Source of the DNA: Zipacnadum sp036504235
GTDB taxonomy: Bacteria > Armatimonadota > Zipacnadia > Zipacnadales > Zipacnadaceae
DNA: 64,000 nucleotides
NCBI GenBank assembly: GCA_036504235.1
Contig: DASXVN010000008.1
Span: forward strand, 1-64,000
Reading direction: 5' to 3'
In this document: in pieces, positions 15,315 through 23,823 of the stretch
Numbering within the stretch: the first letter of the stretch is position 1
Layout of the letters: every line of letters begins with the position of its first letter
The notes under the pieces: generated by a model
The model's database searches: none
What the model was told of the DNA's origin: nothing
What the model saw: only the letters and a program-made list of their open reading frames with translations
Program-made: the position numbers and the translations under genes

Positions 15315-16049
15315 CTAGTACGCGTACAGCCGGCCGTGGGGGCGGGCGGAGGCGGCGCGCAGCTTGAGGAAGGGCTTGCTCATGATCTCCTCTAGCGACA
15401 GGCCCAGCGCCTCACAGTAGCTGGTGAGGATCGACTGGAGCTGCTCCAGGTCCTCCTCGGTCAGTTCCTCTACCGCTACGCCCTTGCCGATGTGCGCCTC
15501 GGGAACCGTGCCGCGCACAAACATCGCGCCGCCGTGCATCCCACTGCCGCAGTAGCGACCAACCAACGGCTCGTCCGCGGGGGTGTCGAGGCCCAGGATG
15601 ACCAGCTTGCCGCCGGCCATGTACTCGCCGGCAAAGTCCTTGACGCGCCCGCCGATGACGATGGTGGGCTCCTTGTCCAGGTAGGACTTCATGTGGATGC
15701 CGATGCGGTAGCCGGCGTTGCCGCGCACGTAGACCGAGCCGCCGCGCATGGAGTAGCCCAGCACGTCGCCGGCGAGGCCGGGTACGACGATCAGGCCGTC
15801 GTCCATGGTGTTCGCGACCGCGTCCTGGACGTTACCCTCGCAGTAGAGGCGGGGGCCGCTCATGAAGGAGCCCAGATCATTGCCGGGAATGCCGCTGATG
15901 CGGATGGTCACCGGCGCGGTGATTCCAGTGCCGATGTAGCGGTGGCCGCAGACGTTGACCAGGTCAAACTCGGTCTCGCCGGCGGCGATGCCAGCCTTGA
16001 TGGCGGCATTCAGGGTCTGATGCGAGTAGTTGGCGGCGTCAATGGTCAT
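15315..16049 (-). CDS. Glutamate synthase GXGXG subunit (GltB3-like)
   Basis: The 244-residue protein corresponds to the C-terminal GXGXG beta-helix domain of large glutamate synthases, encoded here as a separate gene as in archaea and Thermotoga-like bacteria. The repeated turns are visible as MRGGSVYVRGNAGYRIGIHM, then YMAGGKLVILG and GMHGGAMFVRG. In the complex this domain packs against the FMN synthase domain and shapes the ammonia tunnel. Its ATG overlaps the stop of the FAD reductase by four bases (ATGA), so translation is coupled. It is the last gene of the five-gene operon. It could belong to a related formylmethanofuran dehydrogenase C-type protein, but the neighbours make GltB far more likely. 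Confidence 0.9.
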   Translation of the reverse strand: MTIDAANYSHQTLNAAIKAGIAAGETEFDLVNVCGHRYIGTGITAPVTIRISGIPGNDLGSFMSGPRLYCEGNVQDAVANTMDDGLIVVPGLAGDVLGYSMRGGSVYVRGNAGYRIGIHMKSYLDKEPTIVIGGRVKDFAGEYMAGGKLVILGLDTPADEPLVGRYCGSGMHGGAMFVRGTVPEAHIGKGVAVEELTEEDLEQLQSILTSYCEALGLSLEEIMSKPFLKLRAASARPHGRLYAY

Positions 16050-17335
16050 ACTTCAATCCCTGGTCCCATGACTTGGTGGAGGCGGTAGTCCTTGGGCAGC
16101 GACAGCATGCCGAGGTCTCGCCCGATAAGCTTATGCTTGAAATCGCTGACGTCAATCGCGTCGCGAATCAGGCCGGTGATGATCCCGGCGCGGTCAATGT
16201 CACCGACGAAGATAGCGCCGACGATCTTGCCGTCCCGGATGACGATGCGGCGGTAGTCGCGACCGTTGGCGGAGGTCGACTCGAGCACCTCATCGCCGGG
16301 CGCGGCGTTGGTGAGGCCCACCGAGATGGTCGGCAGGCCGCAGATCTGAATGGAGTTCATGGCGACGCTGCCCTCGTAGGCCGTGTCGCTGCCGGCCATG
16401 TTGGCCCCGGCGACCTGCCCCTGGAGGTACGCGCTGGGCCAGATGGCGACCGGGCGGGACTCGCCGAGCAGCACGTCATAGCCCTCGGCGACATCGCCGG
16501 CCGCGTAGACGTCCGGCAGTGAGGTCTGCATGTGGTCGTTCACGATGACGCCGCGTTTGACCGCGCAACCCGCGGCCTGCGCCAGGGTGGTGTTGGGCCG
16601 CACCCCAATAGCCATAATCACAAGTTGGGCGGGCAGCGTCTCGCCGCTGTCCAGTTGGACGCCGACGACGCCGACTTCCGAGCCCCCTAGGCCGGTCGCG
16701 CCGGTGGAGGTCACAACTCGGACCCCGCCATCTGCCAGCGCGCGGCGGGCGGCGACGGAACCCTTCTCGTCCAGCGCCTGGGCCAGCACGCGGTCGAGCA
16801 ACTCCACGATGGTGGTCTTGATGCCGAGCTTGACCAGCGCCTCAGCAGTCTTGACGCCAATCATGCCGCCGCCGACGACGACGGCCTCGTTGACCTGGCG
16901 ATGCTCCAGGTACTCGCGGACGCGGCACATGTCCTCGTAGCGGGTGAAGGTGTAGACGCCGGCCAAGTCCACGCCGGGGAGGGGCGGAACGATGGGCGTG
17001 CCGCCGGTGGCCAGCAGCAGCTTGCCATAGCCGATAGTCGTCCCGTCGGCCAGCACGACCTCGTGGGCCTCCGGGCGCAGCTCGGTGACTTCCGCGCCCA
17101 GCAGCGTCTCTACCTTCATCCGCTCGTAGAAATCAGCGGGGCGGTAGGCGAGCTGCTCTTCCGGGATCTTACCGGCTAGCACGTAGGTGATGAGCGGGGC
17201 GCAGTAGGCGGCCTGCGGCTCGCGCGAGATAACGGCCAGCGTCCCCTCCATGTCCTGGGTCCGCAGGGACTCCACGGCCGCCACGGCGGCGGTCGAGTTG
17301 CCGACGATCACATAGTCGTAGCGTTTGTCACTCAT
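16046..17335 (-). CDS. FAD/NAD(P)-dependent oxidoreductase of the glutamate synthase operon
   Basis: The 429-residue protein is a pyridine nucleotide-disulfide class flavoprotein. It has an FAD motif near the N-terminus (YDYVIVGNSTAAVAAVESL), an NAD(P) Rossmann motif (VVVGGGMIGVKTAEAL, near residue 155) and the second FAD motif (TSLPDVYAAGDVAE, near 280). It resembles rubredoxin or nitrite reductase small-type reductases, and no redox-active CxxC pair is evident. In this operon it probably feeds electrons from NAD(P)H through the 4Fe-4S protein to the FMN synthase subunit, taking the place of canonical GltD. Its ATG lies inside the end of the ferredoxin gene (8-base overlap), and its stop overlaps the GXGXG subunit start. 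Confidence 0.85.
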   Translation of the reverse strand: MSDKRYDYVIVGNSTAAVAAVESLRTQDMEGTLAVISREPQAAYCAPLITYVLAGKIPEEQLAYRPADFYERMKVETLLGAEVTELRPEAHEVVLADGTTIGYGKLLLATGGTPIVPPLPGVDLAGVYTFTRYEDMCRVREYLEHRQVNEAVVVGGGMIGVKTAEALVKLGIKTTIVELLDRVLAQALDEKGSVAARRALADGGVRVVTSTGATGLGGSEVGVVGVQLDSGETLPAQLVIMAIGVRPNTTLAQAAGCAVKRGVIVNDHMQTSLPDVYAAGDVAEGYDVLLGESRPVAIWPSAYLQGQVAGANMAGSDTAYEGSVAMNSIQICGLPTISVGLTNAAPGDEVLESTSANGRDYRRIVIRDGKIVGAIFVGDIDRAGIITGLIRDAIDVSDFKHKLIGRDLGMLSLPKDYRLHQVMGPGIEV

Positions 17336-17762
17336 AGATCAGGGCCTCATTCGGGCAGTGGGCCACGCAGGCCGGAGCGTCCTCGCCTCCGCACAGGTCA
17401 CACTTGGAGACGACCTTGCCCTTCTCGATATCAATGTGGATGCCGCCGAAGGGGCACATCATCACGCAACTCCAGCAGCCCACACACTTGTCTTTGTCGT
17501 GGCTAACCACGCCGGTGGCCGGGTCGCGGGTCATGGCCCCAGCGATGCAGGCGGCCACGCAGGGGGCGTCCTCGCAGTGCCGGCACTGGAGGGCGAAGGA
17601 AAGGGCGCCGTCTTCCTCCACGCGGCAGGCAGGCTCGGGACGGTTCTCCTCGTCGGCGAAGGCCTTCACCAGGGTCTGGTGGCCGGAGTGCTCCAAGATG
17701 CAATAGATCTCGCACAAACGGCAGCCGATGCAGTGTTCCTCTTTAGCGTAAATGCGTTTCAT
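17328..17762 (-). CDS. 4Fe-4S dicluster ferredoxin of the glutamate synthase operon
   Basis: The 144-residue protein has the pattern of DMSO reductase beta-type iron-sulphur subunits. Cys clusters are at the N-terminus (CIGCRLCEIYC), in the middle (CRHCEDAPCVAAC), near 95 (CVGCWSCVMMC) and near the C-terminus (CDLCGGEDAPACVAHC), enough for up to four 4Fe-4S centres. It probably moves electrons between the FAD reductase and the FMN synthase domain. The ATG has GGGAGAA a few bases upstream. It begins 26 bases after the stop of the synthase gene and overlaps the reductase gene. Nothing nearby suggests a molybdopterin enzyme, so a DMSO reductase role is unlikely. Confidence 0.9.
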   Translation of the reverse strand: MKRIYAKEEHCIGCRLCEIYCILEHSGHQTLVKAFADEENRPEPACRVEEDGALSFALQCRHCEDAPCVAACIAGAMTRDPATGVVSHDKDKCVGCWSCVMMCPFGGIHIDIEKGKVVSKCDLCGGEDAPACVAHCPNEALIYE

Positions 17763-17788
17763 ATCAGTTCTCCCGTGGCGGACGCAGC

Positions 17789-19294
17789 CTAGCGGCCCGC
17801 CGGGCTCACCCCGAGGATCTCCAGTTCCTGGGCGGACATCTCAATGCCGCGGAGCATCTCGCGGTTGCCGCGCAGGCTGTCAATGGAGTTCATGCCCATG
17901 CCGCCGAGCATTTCCTTCATCTCCAGGGACCAGGCGCGCAGCAGGTTTTTGAGCCGCTTGACGCCGATCTCGGGATTGAGGCGCTTGGTCAGGTAGGGGT
18001 CCTGCGTGGCGATGCCCCAGGTGCACTTGCCGGTGTAGCACTTCTGGCACATGTGGCAGCCGAGGGCCACCAGGGCGGAGCTGCCGAGGTACACGGCGTC
18101 CGCGCCCAGGGCGATGGCCTTCATGATGTCGGCGCTATTGCGGAAGCCGCCGGCGGCCACGAGCGAGGCCTGGTGGCGGATGCCTTCCTTGCGCAGTTGG
18201 GCGTCCACCGCGGCCAGCGCGAACTCGATGGGGATACCCACGTTATCGCGAATCATGGTCGGGGCGGCGCCGGTGCCGCCGCGGATACCGTCAATGGCCA
18301 CAATGTCGGCCCCCGCGCGAACCGCGCCGCTGGCGATGGGCACGATGTTGTGGACCGCCGCGATCTTGACGGAAATCGGCTTGGTGTAATTGGTGGACTC
18401 TTTCAGCGCCCAGATGAGCTGCTTGAGGTCCTCAATCGAGTAGATATCATGGTGCGGAGCTGGCGAAATCGCGTCGGCGCCCTGCGGGATCATGCGGGTG
18501 GCGGAAACCTCCGCGGAGACCTTCTCGCCGGGCAAGTGCCCGCCGATGCCGGGCTTGGCGCCCTGGCCGATCTTGATCTCCACCGCCGCCGAATTCGCCA
18601 GATAGTCCGGGGTGACGCCGAAGCGCCCGGAGGCCACCTGCACGATGGCGTTAGCGCCGTACTGGCGCAAAGAGGCGTGCAGGCCGCCTTCTCCGGTGTT
18701 GAAGTACGTTCCCGACTCCGCGGCGGCCCGCGCCATGGACATGGCGGTGCTCAGGCTGATGGAGCCGAAAGACATGGCCGAGAACATCACCGGCAGCTCG
18801 AGACGAAGCTGCGGGGGCATCGCGGTGACCGGGCGGCCCTGCTCGTCAAACTCCACCTGATTGGGCTTGCTGCCGAGGTAGGTACGCAACTCCATCGGCT
18901 CGCGGAGCGGGTCAATCGAAGGGTTGGTGACCTGCGAGGCGTTCAGGAACATCCGGTCCCAGTACACGGGGAAGGGCTTGTCCGCGCCCATGCCGGTGAG
19001 CAGCATGCCGCCGGTCTCCGCCTGCTTGGCGATGCCGGCGCGGGTGGCGGTGGTCCAGATGGCGTGCCGGCGGCCCTGCTCGGGCCGCTGCACCACCTGG
19101 AGCGCGTGCGTCGGGCAGAGGGTCACGCAGCGCTGGCAGCCCACGCAGGAGTTGTCGTCGCTGCTGATGCTCCCGTCGTCGGGGTTGATGTTCTGCCCCG
19201 AGAAAGAGCACTGGCGAGTGCAGACGCCACACTTGATACACAGGTCCGGATTGCGCCGGATCTCAAATTCAGCGGGAATTAGCGAGAGAGGCAA
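17789..19294 (-). CDS. gltB: Glutamate synthase FMN-binding domain with N-terminal ferredoxin (GltB2-like)
   Basis: The 501-residue subunit carries two 4Fe-4S motifs at the N-terminus (CIKCGVCTRQC and CVGCQRCVTLC). They are followed by the FMN-binding TIM barrel that converts 2-oxoglutarate and ammonia to glutamate (GQGAKPGIGGHLPGEKV, IDGIRGGTGAAP and GADAVYLGSSALVALGC). The Cys-rich stretch CHMCQKCYTGKCTWG in the barrel binds the cluster as in other GltB proteins. The start is TTG at 19294, supported by GGAGGAG a few bases upstream; the gene overlaps the amidotransferase gene by 26 bases. Second gene of the operon. Its separation from the amidotransferase and GXGXG domains is the archaeal-type arrangement. 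Confidence 0.93.
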   Translation of the reverse strand: MPLSLIPAEFEIRRNPDLCIKCGVCTRQCSFSGQNINPDDGSISSDDNSCVGCQRCVTLCPTHALQVVQRPEQGRRHAIWTTATRAGIAKQAETGGMLLTGMGADKPFPVYWDRMFLNASQVTNPSIDPLREPMELRTYLGSKPNQVEFDEQGRPVTAMPPQLRLELPVMFSAMSFGSISLSTAMSMARAAAESGTYFNTGEGGLHASLRQYGANAIVQVASGRFGVTPDYLANSAAVEIKIGQGAKPGIGGHLPGEKVSAEVSATRMIPQGADAISPAPHHDIYSIEDLKQLIWALKESTNYTKPISVKIAAVHNIVPIASGAVRAGADIVAIDGIRGGTGAAPTMIRDNVGIPIEFALAAVDAQLRKEGIRHQASLVAAGGFRNSADIMKAIALGADAVYLGSSALVALGCHMCQKCYTGKCTWGIATQDPYLTKRLNPEIGVKRLKNLLRAWSLEMKEMLGGMGMNSIDSLRGNREMLRGIEMSAQELEILGVSPAGR

Positions 19295-20381
19295 CTTTCT
19301 CCTCCTCCAAGTTGAAGACCACCGGCTTGCCCGCGTCGATCGGCCAGGAGACTTCCGGTTTTCCGTCCACCGCCCAGATGGCGGCTTCCTCGCTGGCCAG
19401 ATACGAGCGGTCGCCCTTCTCCGCGGCGGTCAGCGGGCGGAGCTTGAGCCGGTCGCAGAATCCGACCATGCCGCCGTTGTAGCCGGCGATGACCGCGAAG
19501 GGGCCGTTGAGAAGCGCCCCCGCGTAGACCTGCCGCATGAGCGTGAGCAGCGCGCGGCGCTCCGGGTCGGCCTCGCGGTCGATATCCTCCCACTCGGGGG
19601 TGGCCATGGCCAGGCAGGCCAGATCAATGCTCAGCTTATGCCGCCGGCAGAGCAGGTCGAACATGTAGCTGATGACTTCTGAGTCGGTGAACAAAGTACA
19701 GGCGTAGCCGAAGGCCTCCACGTAGCGCTTGTTCACGCCATAGGAGGACAGCTCGCCATTGTGAACGATGGACCACTCGAGCAGGCCGAAGGGATGGGCT
19801 CCACCCCACCAGCCGCCGGTGTTGGTCGGGAAGCGCGTGTGGGAGACCCACAGGTGCCCCTCGTAGTCTTCCAGGCGGTAGAATTCGGCGATCGGCTCGG
19901 GGAAGCCCACGCCCTTGAAGATTCCCATGTTCTTGCCGCTGGAAGCGACGTAGGCGCCCTCTACCTGCTGGTTGATGATCATCACGACGTCCGAGACCAG
20001 GTAGTCCTGCTCGTCCTTGCCGTCCAGCTTGCCCTCGGGCACGCGGATGAAGAAGCGCCAGAGTACCGGCTCGTCGTGAATGGTGGCGGTGCGACGCGTG
20101 GGGATCTCCTCATGCGCCACGACCTCGCAGACCTGCGGCAGGAACTCCATAACGCGCTGGAGGCCGTCGCGGTCCATCGCCATGATGTGCAGGGCGTAGT
20201 CGTCGGCGTGGTCGGGGTAGATGCCATAGGCGACGAAACCGGCGCCCAGGCCATTGCCGCGCTCACGCATGACGGCCATGGCGCGCACGATATCCTCCCC
20301 GTTGAAACGCCGGCCGGTCCGGTCGAGGATGCCCGCGGTCCCGCACGCGGCGGGAATCTTGAAAGGTGGTAGTCTGTGCAT
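19269..20381 (-). CDS. Glutamate synthase class II amidotransferase subunit (GltB1-like)
   Basis: The 370-residue protein is a class II (Ntn) glutamine amidotransferase that releases ammonia from glutamine for the synthase subunit. The catalytic Cys is probably Cys13 in IPAACGTAGI, meaning a 12-residue propeptide must be removed to free it, as in large GltB enzymes. Other family features are WVSHTRFPTNTGGWWGGAHP (substrate-site Arg) and SIVHNGELSSYGVN (Asn-Gly of the oxyanion hole). It is the first gene of the operon, with a near-consensus promoter and a hairpin-bearing leader of about 65 bases. The ribosome binding site (TGAGAG) is weak. The next gene overlaps it by 26 bases. Confidence 0.92.
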   Translation of the reverse strand: MHRLPPFKIPAACGTAGILDRTGRRFNGEDIVRAMAVMRERGNGLGAGFVAYGIYPDHADDYALHIMAMDRDGLQRVMEFLPQVCEVVAHEEIPTRRTATIHDEPVLWRFFIRVPEGKLDGKDEQDYLVSDVVMIINQQVEGAYVASSGKNMGIFKGVGFPEPIAEFYRLEDYEGHLWVSHTRFPTNTGGWWGGAHPFGLLEWSIVHNGELSSYGVNKRYVEAFGYACTLFTDSEVISYMFDLLCRRHKLSIDLACLAMATPEWEDIDREADPERRALLTLMRQVYAGALLNGPFAVIAGYNGGMVGFCDRLKLRPLTAAEKGDRSYLASEEAAIWAVDGKPEVSWPIDAGKPVVFNLEEEKVASLANSR

Positions 20382-20390
20382 AAACTCTCA

Positions 20391-20427
20391 GTTACCAGTA
20401 ACGGCGGAAGCAAGCGCCTTCCGCCGT
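20391..20427 (-). promoter_or_regulatory. Two hairpins in the glutamate synthase leader
   Basis: On the transcribed strand, ACGGCGGAAG and CTTCCGCCGT form a perfect ten-base stem with a seven-base loop. This is followed at once by GTTAC-TG-GTAAC, a five-base stem. Both lie between the -10 box and the weak ribosome binding site of gltB1. They could be a protein-binding site, a leader-RNA switch or simply an mRNA-stabilising hairpin. It does not match the known glutamine-binding RNA consensus that I remember. Confidence 0.45.
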
Positions 20428-20452
20428 CCGCAGAATGGTCCTTATGCTTGGT

Positions 20453-20481
20453 ATACTACCGGCAGCAGCCCCCTTTGTCAA
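20453..20481 (-). promoter_or_regulatory. Sigma70-type promoter of the glutamate synthase operon
   Basis: On the minus strand, TTGACA (20481-20476) is followed after exactly 17 bases by TAGTAT (20458-20453). It lies about 70 bases upstream of the gltB1 start. Confidence 0.75.
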
Positions 20482-21064
20482 GGGTTGGGACCGGAAACTG
20501 GGCGGCAAATGTTGCCGGTATGTTGCCGAAATCCGGCGACCCGCCAACAGCCGCGGGAAGCCCATTATTCCCGAGTTTTCCCTACTTATACGGCCACTCC
20601 TGCCTCACCGTGTCCGACACCCATCGTCAATAGCTTCCGGCACAGCACTTCCGGCAAGAGCATGCCCGTAACCGTCTGCGGGATCAGGTCGTGACCCCCG
20701 CAGCGAGCGCCTTTTGTGCCTCGCGCCGCTCACGTCGGCCCCGCAGGGGTCAACTTTGCGCCGTATATGCCGATTGACGAGTTGAGACGAACAAGGTTCT
20801 CTCGGAGGTCCGCCGGGAGGAGTATACCCGACTTTGCCACAAGTTTCTCAAGCTTACCGCATACTTTACTTAAATTTACCCATATACACGCTCAAGTCGT
20901 AAAGGCATAATCAGGCCAGCAATCGTTCGGGGGCGCGCAGCAACAGACATGAAGACCTTGCCGCAACTTTCATCTCTCCACGGTCAGCCGGCGGCGGGCG
21001 TCTCGTAGCCCCCGCTCGCTTGATCGCTCCCCGGCGCAAGTCGGCACATCCACGGAGGGAGTCC
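20482..21064. other. Long intergenic region upstream of the sigma factor gene
   Basis: No convincing gene is visible. The part from about 20820 to 20910 is unusually A+T-rich for this genome (CATACTTTACTTAAATTTA and nearby) and is the likely promoter area for the sigma factor gene, although I cannot fix -35/-10 boxes. Small open frames here lack ribosome binding sites. Confidence 0.4.
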
Positions 21065-21790
21065 ATGATCAACTCGGGGCGCGAGCAGCTTATCACGAGC
21101 AGTTTGCAGCTAGTGAACTACATCGCCGGCCGCATCGCCAGTGAGCTACCGGGCAGTGTGGAGCGCGAAGATCTGGTGAGTACCGGGGTGCTGGGGCTGA
21201 TCAAGGCGGTGGATCGCTTTGATCCCACGCGAGGGGTCAAGTTCGAGACGTACGCGAGTTGCCTGATCCGGGGGGAGATCATGGAGTCGCTGCGCGAGCG
21301 CGACCCGGCCTCCCGGTCCCTGCGGCGCAAGACGCGGGAGATGGGGCGGATCATCAGCGAGTTGTCCACCAAGCATGGCCGTGCGCCCCGGGCCGACGAG
21401 ATCGCCGAGGCTATGGGGCTGAGCCTCACCGAGTACCAGACCATGGTCCGCCACCTACAGCACACCAATGTGGTCTCGCTGGAGGAGACGATCGAGCACG
21501 ATCCGAACGTGGAGGTGCGGGCGTTGGCGGCGGATGAGGGCGCCGGGCAGTATAGCGACCCGGCGATGGCGCTCGAGCGCAAGGAATTCCTGGCGCTGCT
21601 CGCGGTGGGTATGGAGAAGCTGCCGGAACGCGAGCAGGCGGTCCTGGCGCTCTACTACGGCGAGGAAATGACGCTGCGCGAGATCGGCGTGCTGTTCAGC
21701 ATCACCGAGTCTCGCGTCTGCCAACTGCACGCCCAGGCGCTGCGCCGGCTGCGGGGCAACCTCGCTGACGACATGCGGGTGGCGGCCTAG
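21065..21790 (+). CDS. RNA polymerase sigma factor, FliA/WhiG (sigma28-like) family
   Basis: The 241-residue protein has sigma region 2 (EREDLVSTGVLGLIKAVDRF, then DPTRGVKFETYASCLIRGEI), region 3 (about 95-135) and a C-terminal region 4 helix-turn-helix (LREIGVLFSITESRVCQLHA, near 205-225). This set, without region 1.1, is the FliA/WhiG/SigB group 3 pattern. The ATG at 21065 has GGAGGGAG upstream; an in-frame start at 21020 is poorer. No flagellar or sporulation genes, and no anti-sigma gene, are adjacent, so its regulon is unknown. Its end overlaps that of the convergent zinc-ribbon gene by four bases. Confidence 0.9.
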   Translation: MINSGREQLITSSLQLVNYIAGRIASELPGSVEREDLVSTGVLGLIKAVDRFDPTRGVKFETYASCLIRGEIMESLRERDPASRSLRRKTREMGRIISELSTKHGRAPRADEIAEAMGLSLTEYQTMVRHLQHTNVVSLEETIEHDPNVEVRALAADEGAGQYSDPAMALERKEFLALLAVGMEKLPEREQAVLALYYGEEMTLREIGVLFSITESRVCQLHAQALRRLRGNLADDMRVAA

Positions 21791-22581
21791 GGCTTGGCGC
21801 CGCCGGTAGCGGCGGCGCCGCTGCCGCCGACCGCACCGGCGATCAGGCCGATGCCGAAGTTCGCCAGCAGCACCACGATGACAATCAGGCTCACCTTGAA
21901 CAAGGTCCCGCCGAATCCGGCCAGGTCGCTGTCCTTACTGAGCCGCAGCAAGAGGCCGAGCACCAGCCCGACCGGGGCCAGGAAGATGCCCAGCACCAGC
22001 AGGCCGGAGAGGAGTACGGAGTTCATGCCCACGATCTCCGGCTTCTCCCCGGCCTGGACATCGCGGATAGCGGCGCGGGCCTGATTCCAGCGCAGGAACA
22101 TCCCCACGCCGACCAGCAGCGAGGACAAGCCCAGCCCCACGATGATAACGGCCAGCAAGCGAGGGTCGGCGAAGGCGCCTAGCTCCCGCAGGTCCACGGG
22201 GCGCAGGGCCACGATCTCACCGAAACCCACGGCTTTCATCCGCGCCAGACCCCAGCCCAGCAGGCCGAGACCGACGAGTAGCGTCGGGATGCCGATAGCC
22301 AGCGCGACCTTGGCCTCCTCGGCTATCATCTTGGCGTGGTGCTGGTCGAAGACCTTCAGGCGGGTCTCCTTGGACTTCTCGCCCGGCAGAGCGCGACCGC
22401 CCGCCGCCGCGTTCCGGGGCACAACCGCGCTTTGGTCACCCTTGCGCCCGATCAGCGACTGGTCCTGGAGCGCCTCCCGGGCCTTGCGTCTCTCCTCAAC
22501 CAGGTCTACCCCGCAATCGAGGCACTGCAGGTCCGTGGGGGCAACTCGGGCCCCGCACTTGGGGCAAACAGCTCCGGCCAT
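21787..22581 (-). CDS. Zinc-ribbon membrane protein, unknown function
   Basis: The 264-residue protein starts with a short zinc ribbon (CPKCG at 6-10 and CLDCG at about 20-24). A charged linker to about residue 85 follows, then roughly four transmembrane helices (about 90-110, 145-165, 190-212 and 230-250). A Gly/Ala-rich tail ends the protein. I do not recognise a specific family; zinc-ribbon plus membrane-helix proteins are common in several phyla and rarely characterised. A well-formed promoter lies about 80 bases upstream. It is convergent with the sigma factor gene, overlapping its last four bases. Confidence 0.7.
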   Translation of the reverse strand: MAGAVCPKCGARVAPTDLQCLDCGVDLVEERRKAREALQDQSLIGRKGDQSAVVPRNAAAGGRALPGEKSKETRLKVFDQHHAKMIAEEAKVALAIGIPTLLVGLGLLGWGLARMKAVGFGEIVALRPVDLRELGAFADPRLLAVIIVGLGLSSLLVGVGMFLRWNQARAAIRDVQAGEKPEIVGMNSVLLSGLLVLGIFLAPVGLVLGLLLRLSKDSDLAGFGGTLFKVSLIVIVVLLANFGIGLIAGAVGGSGAAATGGAKP

Positions 22582-22661
22582 GGTGTGACTCCTATCTAGC
22601 GGCGGATATCAGGCGCAAAACGCGTAAGCGCCGCCCGCGAGCGGCAGCGTGAAACAGTACA

Positions 22662-22690
22662 ATGATAACTCAGGCACAGGCGGAGTGCAA
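22662..22690 (-). promoter_or_regulatory. Sigma70-type promoter of the zinc-ribbon gene
   Basis: On the minus strand, TTGCAC (22690-22685) is separated by 17 bases from TATCAT (22667-22662). It is well placed for the gene starting at 22581. Confidence 0.55.
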
Positions 22691-22737
22691 GACGGTGAGG
22701 TGGGCAGGTCCACAGGGCGCGTCCAGCTGGGGAACGG

Positions 22738-23823
22738 CTAGGGATACCCGGCTTGAACCAGATCGTAGAAGCTCTGGCTCACCTTCTTGACATAGTTCTG
22801 GGTCTCTTTGTAGGGCGGAACGCCGCCGTACTTCTTCACCGCGCCCGGACCGGCGTTGTAGGCGGCCAGCCCGAGAAGGCACTGGTCATAGTTGGAGCGG
22901 GTGCTGAACTTGTGCATTTCCTCGGACAAAAGCCGAATACCGCCCCGCAGATTCTCCTGTACGTTCCAGGGATTGCTGACGTCCATGTCGTCCAGGTTGC
23001 AGGGCATAAGCTGGGTCATCCCCATCGCGCCGGCGTGCGACAGGCAGGTCGGATCGAAGTCGGACTCGGCGCGGATCATGGCGAAGCTGAGGTGATGGGC
23101 CAGCCCGTAGATGGCGGAGTAGGCAATCACCCAGCGCACCACCAACTCGCGCTGCAGGTCGCTCAGCTTCGGGTTGTACTTGGCCACCCAGGCCTTCCAC
23201 TTGCCGATCTCGGCGGAGGTCATGCCCACCTCCGGCAGAGCGGAGAGGGAGCACTGGGCCCCGGGCGTGGCCGGCAGGCCATCCCAAACCGGGGTCTGGG
23301 TGGGGGCGGGCCGACCGGTGGGCACCGGGCAGACGTCGCCCGCCGCAGGAGGAGCCGCGGGAGTCGGGAGCGGCGCGGGCGGGGCCGGCAGGTCGCACTC
23401 CCGGACCACGCCGTGCAGGGTGAAGTCGCGGGTGTCACTGTCGGCGGGCAGGGAGGCGAGCACGCGGATCGGCTCGTCGAGGCGGATCCCCTCCACCGGC
23501 TCGGTGAAGTTCAGCGCCACGCTGACCCCCTCCGGGGTCTGCAGCAGGAAGAAGTAGACGGTCTGGCCCGCGGCGTCGCTCCAGTGCATGGCCGACTGCA
23601 GCCGGCCGCGCAACTCCAGGACCTGCCCGCGGAGGGACAGATCGCCGGCGGCGACGTGCGCGGGGACGGGATTGAGGTCGGCATGGAGCCGGTCGCGGAG
23701 TTGGGAGTACTGGGAGAAGGCGGTTTGGGGATTTTGGGGGTAGACCAACGCGAAGCCAGGCCCGGCCGCCAGAAGCGCGGCCGCGGCTACCAACCCCAGA
23801 ATGGCTCCGCTGCGAATCGTCAT
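22738..23823 (-). CDS. Exported lytic transglycosylase (SLT domain)
   Basis: The 361-residue protein has a signal peptide (IRSGAILGLVAAAALLAAG). A beta-rich N-domain of about 125 residues resembles an OB or binding domain, and a Pro-rich linker follows. The C-terminal lysozyme-like domain (about 220-361) cleaves peptidoglycan to anhydro-muropeptides. Visible motifs are the catalytic Glu in IRAESDFDP, the SHAGAMGMTQLMP loop and GLAAYNAGPGAVKKYGG. The usual Ser/Thr after QLMP is replaced by CNLDD. The start at 23823 overlaps the macro-domain stop by one base (TGATG), so the two genes are translationally coupled. The in-frame extension beyond that is only the macro gene in another frame. Confidence 0.88.
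   Translation of the reverse strand: MTIRSGAILGLVAAAALLAAGPGFALVYPQNPQTAFSQYSQLRDRLHADLNPVPAHVAAGDLSLRGQVLELRGRLQSAMHWSDAAGQTVYFFLLQTPEGVSVALNFTEPVEGIRLDEPIRVLASLPADSDTRDFTLHGVVRECDLPAPPAPLPTPAAPPAAGDVCPVPTGRPAPTQTPVWDGLPATPGAQCSLSALPEVGMTSAEIGKWKAWVAKYNPKLSDLQRELVVRWVIAYSAIYGLAHHLSFAMIRAESDFDPTCLSHAGAMGMTQLMPCNLDDMDVSNPWNVQENLRGGIRLLSEEMHKFSTRSNYDQCLLGLAAYNAGPGAVKKYGGVPPYKETQNYVKKVSQSFYDLVQAGYP

Noticed and set aside
17328..17762. DMSO reductase or hydrogenase electron-transfer subunit
   Set aside because: The Cys pattern fits, but gene overlap with glutamate synthase genes and absence of a molybdopterin or hydrogenase subunit make the assimilation role more likely.
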